Source: Ktedonobacterales bacterium (GTDB taxonomy: Bacteria; Chloroflexota; Ktedonobacteria; Ktedonobacterales; JADMIN01). From it: a stretch of DNA of 17,361 bases. Below are positions 13,811 through 17,361 of this stretch, in pieces. The number at the start of each line of letters is the position of its first letter. Positions within the stretch are counted from its first letter, which is position 1. Made by a program: the position numbers and the translations under genes. The stretch covers positions 1-17,361 of the forward strand of contig JAICVT010000052.1 in NCBI GenBank assembly GCA_025935235.1. The letters are read 5' to 3'. Below the pieces are notes generated by a model. The model made no database searches. It was not told the DNA's origin and worked only from the letters and a program-made list of their open reading frames with translations.

Positions 13811-14686
13811 TCATGTCGCTTGCTGCGATGCCTGCTGCGATGCCTGCTGCGATGCCTGCTGCGATGCCTGCTGCGATGCCTGCTGCGATGCCTGCTGCGA
13901 TGCCTGCTGCGATGCCTGCTGCGGCGCAAGCTGCAAGAACGCCCATGACTTCAGATCGCGCTCCAGGTGATAGCGAATGGTCGCCTGGAGCGTCGCCTCG
14001 ATCTCCGCCTGCACGTCGGACTCCAGCCGCAGGCGCGGCAGCGCGCTCCACTCGGTCGTCTGCAAGAGCCTCAGCACCTTGAGCGTCGAGAGCGTGAGAC
14101 GCCGCGCTCCGCCATAGCGCATGCAGGCGGGGCAGAGCGCGCCGCCCATCTCAGGACTGTAGCCCTGATCTTCCGGGCGCAGCGGCTGATCGCAGCTCAC
14201 ACAGTGGTGCAGCCCGGGCCGGTAGCCCAGCTCATCCAGCAGCCGCAGCTCGAAGTAGCGCAGGGTCAGCCAGCTCCGCGCGTGATCTGGCTCGCTGGCC
14301 TGCCCATCGAGTCGGCGCAGCGTCTCGACGAACTGCGCGTAGAGGCGCGGGTGGGGATCGGCGTCCTCCAGGAAGCGGTCAACCAGCTCGGCGACATACC
14401 ACGCCGCCGTGGCTGACCAGAAGTCGCTCGGCAGCCCCTCGAACCGCTCGCGCGCCTCGGCCTGCGTCACGATGTCCAGCTCGCGGCCCGTCGCCAGCAG
14501 CAGTTGCGAGCGCGTGAACGGCTCCAGATGCCCCGCCAGCCGGCTCTTGGTCTTGCGCACGCCCTTGGCGATGGCGCGCGTCTTGCCATAGGCGGGGGTG
14601 AAGAGCGTCAGGATGCGATCCGCCTCGCCGTAGTCAATGCGGCGCAGCGTAAACGCTTCAGTGCCATACACATGTGGACGTGGCAT
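13811..14686 (-). CDS. recO: DNA repair protein RecO with a repeated Gln-Gln-Ala-Ser tail
   Basis: Residues 1-255 are a normal-length RecO. There is an N-terminal OB fold (TEAFTLRRIDYGEADRILTL, then YGKTRAIAKGVRKTKSRLAG, a typical RecO signature), a helical body and a zinc site C162, C165, C185 and C188 (HHCVSCDQPL and GGALCPACMRYGG). RecO binds ssDNA and SSB and loads RecA with RecR in the RecFOR pathway. The last 36 residues are eight QQAS units and a final QQAT, encoded by a 12-bp tandem repeat, so the tail is additional to the family fold. The start is ATG 14686; the ribosome binding site is weak (AGGA about 13 bases upstream). It lies 143 bases downstream of the kinase gene, with a hairpin repeat between them. 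Confidence 0.92.
   Translation of the reverse strand: MPRPHVYGTEAFTLRRIDYGEADRILTLFTPAYGKTRAIAKGVRKTKSRLAGHLEPFTRSQLLLATGRELDIVTQAEARERFEGLPSDFWSATAAWYVAELVDRFLEDADPHPRLYAQFVETLRRLDGQASEPDHARSWLTLRYFELRLLDELGYRPGLHHCVSCDQPLRPEDQGYSPEMGGALCPACMRYGGARRLTLSTLKVLRLLQTTEWSALPRLRLESDVQAEIEATLQATIRYHLERDLKSWAFLQLAPQQASQQASQQASQQASQQASQQASQQASQQASQQAT
13814..13921. repeat. 9 x 12-bp tandem repeat at the 3' end of recO
   Basis: Nine 12-bp units (core CGATGCCTGCTG on the plus strand) encode QQAS eight times and QQAT once. Seven or more units are base-for-base identical, including synonymous positions, so the array was recently expanded and is likely to vary in copy number. Loss or gain of a unit keeps the frame. 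Confidence 0.95.
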
Positions 14687-14725
14687 AAGGCCGAGCCATT
14701 CCTGCTTAACTGAAACGCTCCGATT

Positions 14726-14750
14726 CCCCCTCGCCCTGTGGGAGAGGGGG
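14726..14750 (-). terminator. C-rich/G-rich hairpin between the kinase gene and recO
   Basis: CCCCCTC-x-CCC pairs with GGG-x-GAGGGGG around a 3-base loop. On the minus strand it is led by CCCTCACCCCCTAACC, the best-preserved lead of this hairpin family in the window. It lies 79 bases past the kinase stop codon and 39 bases before the recO start. No T-run is present. Confidence 0.4.
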
Positions 14751-14829
14751 TTAGGGGGTGAGGGCGCGCCCTATCCAGTCTATTCCACACCCCGCCCCGC
14801 CTGCCGGAAGGCCAACGTCCTCAGCCGCT

Positions 14830-16689
14830 TCATCCGCCTGTGGTTGTAGCCGCCGGGCTAGGCGTCCCCGTCGCCGTCGCCGTTGCCGTCGCGGTCGGGC
14901 TGGGCGTCGCGGTCGGCGCCGGGCCAGTGCTGACGTAGACCTTGATCTGTGTCGAAGCAGGATCAGAGGTCGGCTGGATGGTCGCATTCGCGGCTGGATC
15001 GGTTTTGACCACGTAGCCCGAATCATACTTCGCGCTGGTGATCGGCACGACGATCACACTCAGCCCATCCTGTGTCAGCGTATCGGAGGCGGTGTTGAAG
15101 GGCTGGCCGATCACATTGGGAACGGTGATCGCGGCGGGACCAGAGCTGAAAGTCAGCGTGATGGGGCTGCCCTTGGGCTGGCTAGAGTTCGCCGGCAGCG
15201 ACTGCGCGATGACCTGATCTTTGGTGTGCGTGTCGGCCTTGGCGACACAGGTGGCCTTCAGACCCTTGGCGTCGGCCTCGGTCTGGGCCTCAGTACAGGT
15301 GATCGGGGTGGTCAGGAAGTCGGGCACGACGACTTGTGGCACGGTGGTCGAGGTAGCCTGCGCTGTAGGGCTACCACCCACGCCGGGCAGGTTGCCGGTC
15401 AGCGCCAGCGCCAGGATGCAGCCGACCAGCAGCACCACGGCCACCGCGCCGATGATCGCGGCGATCAGCCCCGTGTTGCGGCGCGGCTCTGGCTCCTCGC
15501 CCTGGCGCCAGGGCGCGCCGATGCGCGGCTGCGTGCCGCCCGCCGCCTCCCAGGGACGGGTGGGCGCGGCGATCGGCGGGCCGCCAAACTCACGGCCGCC
15601 AAGCTGCTGCGGCCCATCATAGGTCGGGTCATCGAACCCGCTATACTGCGCGGGGCGGCCAGTCACCGCCATCGGCGGATAGGCGCCGCCGCGTGGGCCG
15701 CTGTTCGGGCTGGGCGCGCCGTAGCCGCCGCCAGCATAGACATCGGGGCGCGGGCCAGATGCGCGCCCGCCCGCGCGCGGCCCCGCATTGTCATAGCCAT
15801 TGCCCGAGTAGCCGCGTCCCGGAACCGCCTCAGGGCCACTGTTGCGCCGCATCGGCGCCCGCAGGAAGTTCGTTAGCGTGGCGGCCAGCTCGTCGCCATC
15901 GCGGAAGCGTGCGGCGGGGTCTTTGGACAGACACTTCAGGATGATGCGCTCCAGCGCGGGCGGGATGCGCGGGTTGATGGCGCTGGGCGGCTCCGGCTCC
16001 TCCTGGATGTGCTTCATCGCCACCGCGACTGGCGTGTCACCATCGAACGGCGTCTGGCCAGTGGTCATCTCATAGATCACGATGCCCAGCGCGTAGACAT
16101 CCGCCGCTGGCCGCACCATCTCGCCCTGGGCCTGCTCTGGCGCGTAATATTGCACGGTTCCCAGGGTCATGCCAGTGGTGGTCAGGCGCTCGGCGTCGGC
16201 GTCCTTATACATACTGGCGATGCCGAAGTCGGTCAGCTTGACCAGCCCATCGTCGTTGACCATGATATTTTGCGGCTTCACATCGCGATGCACGATGCCG
16301 CGCCGATGCGCCGCGCCCAGCCCCTGCGCCACGGCCCGCGCGATCTCTACCGAGCGCTCGATGGGCAGTATGCCGCCGCGCCGTTTGAGGTAGCGCCGCA
16401 GGTCCATGCCGTCAATGTATTCCATGACGATGTAGTAGCTGTCGGCGCTCTGTCCATAGTCGAAGACCTGGACGATGTTGGGATGCTGGAGGGCCGAGGC
16501 GGCGCGCGCCTCGCGCTGGAAGCGGGTGACGAACTTGGGGTCGTTGCTGTAGACTTCGCGCAGCACTTTGACCGCCACCAGGCGGTCCATCATCTGCTCA
16601 TCCACCGCTTTGAAAATCGTCGCCATGCCGCCGCGGCCGATGGGTTCTTCCAGGCGGTATCGCCCGCCGATGATCTCTGCTGACTCCAT
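14830..16689 (-). CDS. pknB: Transmembrane Ser/Thr protein kinase with two PASTA domains (PknB type)
   Basis: The product has 619 aa. The kinase domain (about 11-275) is complete: glycine loop IGRGGMA (17-23), K41 in VAVKVL, E60, HRDVKPQN (134-141), DFG (154-156), an activation loop with RLTTTGMTLGT, and YYAPEQ (181-186). A Gly/Pro-rich juxtamembrane linker (280-405) leads to one membrane helix (about 407-431). Outside are two PASTA domains (about 452-518 and 519-588) and a Thr/Pro-rich end. PASTA domains sense peptidoglycan or muropeptides, so the enzyme probably links cell-wall state to phosphorylation of cytoplasmic proteins. The first PASTA holds two cysteines (C465, C481), possibly a disulfide. 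The start is ATG 16689 with GGGAG at 16694-16698. No PP2C phosphatase gene is adjacent in this window. Confidence 0.95.
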   Translation of the reverse strand: MESAEIIGGRYRLEEPIGRGGMATIFKAVDEQMMDRLVAVKVLREVYSNDPKFVTRFQREARAASALQHPNIVQVFDYGQSADSYYIVMEYIDGMDLRRYLKRRGGILPIERSVEIARAVAQGLGAAHRRGIVHRDVKPQNIMVNDDGLVKLTDFGIASMYKDADAERLTTTGMTLGTVQYYAPEQAQGEMVRPAADVYALGIVIYEMTTGQTPFDGDTPVAVAMKHIQEEPEPPSAINPRIPPALERIILKCLSKDPAARFRDGDELAATLTNFLRAPMRRNSGPEAVPGRGYSGNGYDNAGPRAGGRASGPRPDVYAGGGYGAPSPNSGPRGGAYPPMAVTGRPAQYSGFDDPTYDGPQQLGGREFGGPPIAAPTRPWEAAGGTQPRIGAPWRQGEEPEPRRNTGLIAAIIGAVAVVLLVGCILALALTGNLPGVGGSPTAQATSTTVPQVVVPDFLTTPITCTEAQTEADAKGLKATCVAKADTHTKDQVIAQSLPANSSQPKGSPITLTFSSGPAAITVPNVIGQPFNTASDTLTQDGLSVIVVPITSAKYDSGYVVKTDPAANATIQPTSDPASTQIKVYVSTGPAPTATPSPTATATATATGTPSPAATTTGG

Positions 16690-16869
16690 ACATCTCCCAA
16701 CCGCGGTGGCCGCGCCGCGCCAGCGGCATCGGCTGGATCAGTGGCGGGCAGACGAGACGGATGCGGCGGAGGCCAGCGTCCGTGACGCCAGGGCGATGCG
16801 TAACGACGAAACGAATAAGACCGCAGAATGAATGAGAGGTCTTGCGCTCACTACCCCATCCGCACGCCT

Positions 16870-16898
16870 AATCTATCGTGCGGCGCCAATGGTGTCAA
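16870..16898 (-). promoter_or_regulatory. Promoter for the PASTA kinase gene
   Basis: On the minus strand a perfect TTGACA (16893-16898) and TAGATT (16870-16875) are separated by 17 bases. Transcription would start near 16863, leaving a leader of about 174 bases. Confidence 0.65.
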
Positions 16899-17113
16899 GC
16901 CGACGGGCGCATCGGTCATCGTCGGCCAGGCGGCGACCGAGCAGGGGCGATGAGCGCGCATAGGATGCAGCTACGCTCGCAAGTGGGAGTGTACCACACC
17001 CATCGCCACAGGCGCCCTACGCGGCGCCCAAGAGGCCTAGCGCCACCCGTCGCGGCCTGGCGTGTCGCTTCATCCTCCAGCAAGCAGTGTACGACGCCTG
17101 GGGCCGCCAAACA

Positions 17114-17127
17114 GTGACGCGCGTCAC
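17114..17127. promoter_or_regulatory. Crp/Fnr-type palindrome
   Basis: GTGACGCGCGTCAC is a perfect 14-bp palindrome. With flanks it reads AGTGA-N6-TCACA, one base from the Crp consensus TGTGA-N6-TCACA. It lies about 215 bases upstream of the kinase -35 box, so what it would control is unclear. Confidence 0.4.
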
Positions 17128-17173
17128 AGCGAGTGGCGTCCCAGATGCGGCGAGCAGTCGAAGGAGGCTGGCG

Positions 17174-17237
17174 AACTGTCTGGGTGGAAATCCCCGCTCC
17201 CGCCTCGGCGGGGGAGGGGCCTGACTTCATGACAGTT
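17174..17237. terminator. Nested hairpin at the 3' end of the right-edge frame
   Basis: A 12-position stem (17192-17203 with 17208-17219; one mismatch and one G-T pair) with loop CTCG is flanked symmetrically by 11 bases on each side and then by AACTGTC (17174-17180) and GACAGTT (17231-17237). It may be a terminator for the leftward frame ending at 17227, or part of an insertion-sequence end. Confidence 0.35.
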
Positions 17238-17361
17238 TAGGACAGGGAGCAAACGCGAGGGGCAGCAAGGTGAAGGTGACCTGCACGGGCTGGTCGTTGG
17301 TGAGACAGCGGCGCAGCCAGCGCAGGCCAAGTTGGAAGACACTATAACAGCGGCGGGCGCG
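17227..17361 (-). CDS. C-terminal fragment of an open frame entering from the right, possibly a transposase
   Basis: The frame is open from the window edge to a TGA at 17227-17229, giving 44 residues. It includes CYSVFQLGLRWLRRCLTNDQ and then PVQVTFTLLPLAF. The mix of aromatic, basic and hydrophobic residues is protein-like and loosely recalls the end of IS4/IS701-type DDE transposases, but this is an impression without a motif. A hairpin follows the stop codon. It could also be a chance frame; the part outside the window would settle it. Confidence 0.4.
   Translation of the reverse strand, partial: RARRCYSVFQLGLRWLRRCLTNDQPVQVTFTLLPLAFAPCPKLS

Larger units (their letters stand above)
16690..17226. 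other. Intergenic region upstream of the kinase gene
   Basis: These 537 bases hold no supported gene. They contain the kinase promoter (16870-16898), a weak inverted repeat AAGACC/GGTCTT (16817-16843) in the kinase leader, a 14-bp Crp-type palindrome (17114-17127) and a nested hairpin (17174-17237) at the edge of the partial right-hand frame. Bases 16900-17110 show nothing I can name. Confidence 0.55.

Noticed and set aside
13814..13921. A CRISPR-like array
   Set aside because: Units are 12 bp with no spacers and are in frame with recO; this is a coding minisatellite.
14758..15876. A 372-codon plus-strand frame opposite the PASTA kinase
   Set aside because: Its Arg/Gly-rich composition mirrors the kinase codons, and the kinase PASTA, membrane and linker parts are clearly the real reading.
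16817..16843. AAGACC/GGTCTT hairpin as an attenuator in the kinase leader
   Set aside because: Only six pairs with a 15-base loop, and the following sequence is not a T-run.
16900..17110. Possible tRNA or small RNA upstream of the kinase
   Set aside because: No T-loop GGTTCGAAT-type motif or cloverleaf pairing could be found.

Overview
The window is about 17.4 kb of very GC-rich bacterial chromosome with frequent GTG starts, good AGGAG-type ribosome binding sites and TTGACA/TATAAT-type promoters. The gene mix is a PASTA Ser/Thr kinase, an MglB-like roadblock protein next to a large TPR protein, a DR2398-type PPOX protein, a RecQ with HRDC and a C-terminal helix-turn-helix, and a dolichol-phosphate-mannose-type glycosyltransferase. 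Together with abundant small hairpin repeats between genes this fits Chloroflexota, perhaps near the Ktedonobacteria. That assignment is inference; there is no rRNA or other phylogenetic marker here.

Layout. Left edge (minus strand): a TPR scaffold-like protein (743-3148), a roadblock/LC7 protein (351-698) and the first 26 codons of nucleoside diphosphate kinase (1-79), all in one direction. A 724-bp divergent intergenic region (3149-3872) carries one good promoter for each side. The rightward gene, 3873-4919, is a 348-aa protein I cannot assign. It converges on a PPOX-family protein (5080-5751), which lies downstream of a GT2 polyprenol-phosphate mannosyltransferase (5918-6721) and a Crp/Fnr regulator (6995-7738). 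recQ (8074-10308) is divergent from the Crp gene and converges on dps.

Right half (all minus strand, reading right to left): PASTA kinase (14830-16689), recO with a 9 x 12-bp tandem repeat at its 3' end (13811-14686), a 591-aa membrane protein with five copies of a Thr/Pro motif (11841-13616), a stand-alone OmpR/PhoB-type winged-helix protein (11285-11671) and dps (10412-11002). An open frame at the right edge (17227 to the end) may be the tail of a transposase. The themes are signalling (kinase, cyclic-nucleotide-type regulator, winged helix), DNA repair and protection (RecQ, RecO, Dps), and scaffold or disordered proteins.

The most unusual content is non-coding. There is a family of elements built from tiny GA-loop hairpins whose stems differ by compensatory substitutions (207-351, 5002-5063, and an architectural relative at 5798-5905). 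A second family of C-rich/G-rich hairpins sits just after gene ends. Short tandem repeats with an 11-12 bp period occur in several intergenic regions. Three 11-bp direct repeats abut the -10 of the winged-helix gene, in the arrangement expected of a PhoB-type operator. I saw no rRNA, tRNA, CRISPR array or recognisable riboswitch.
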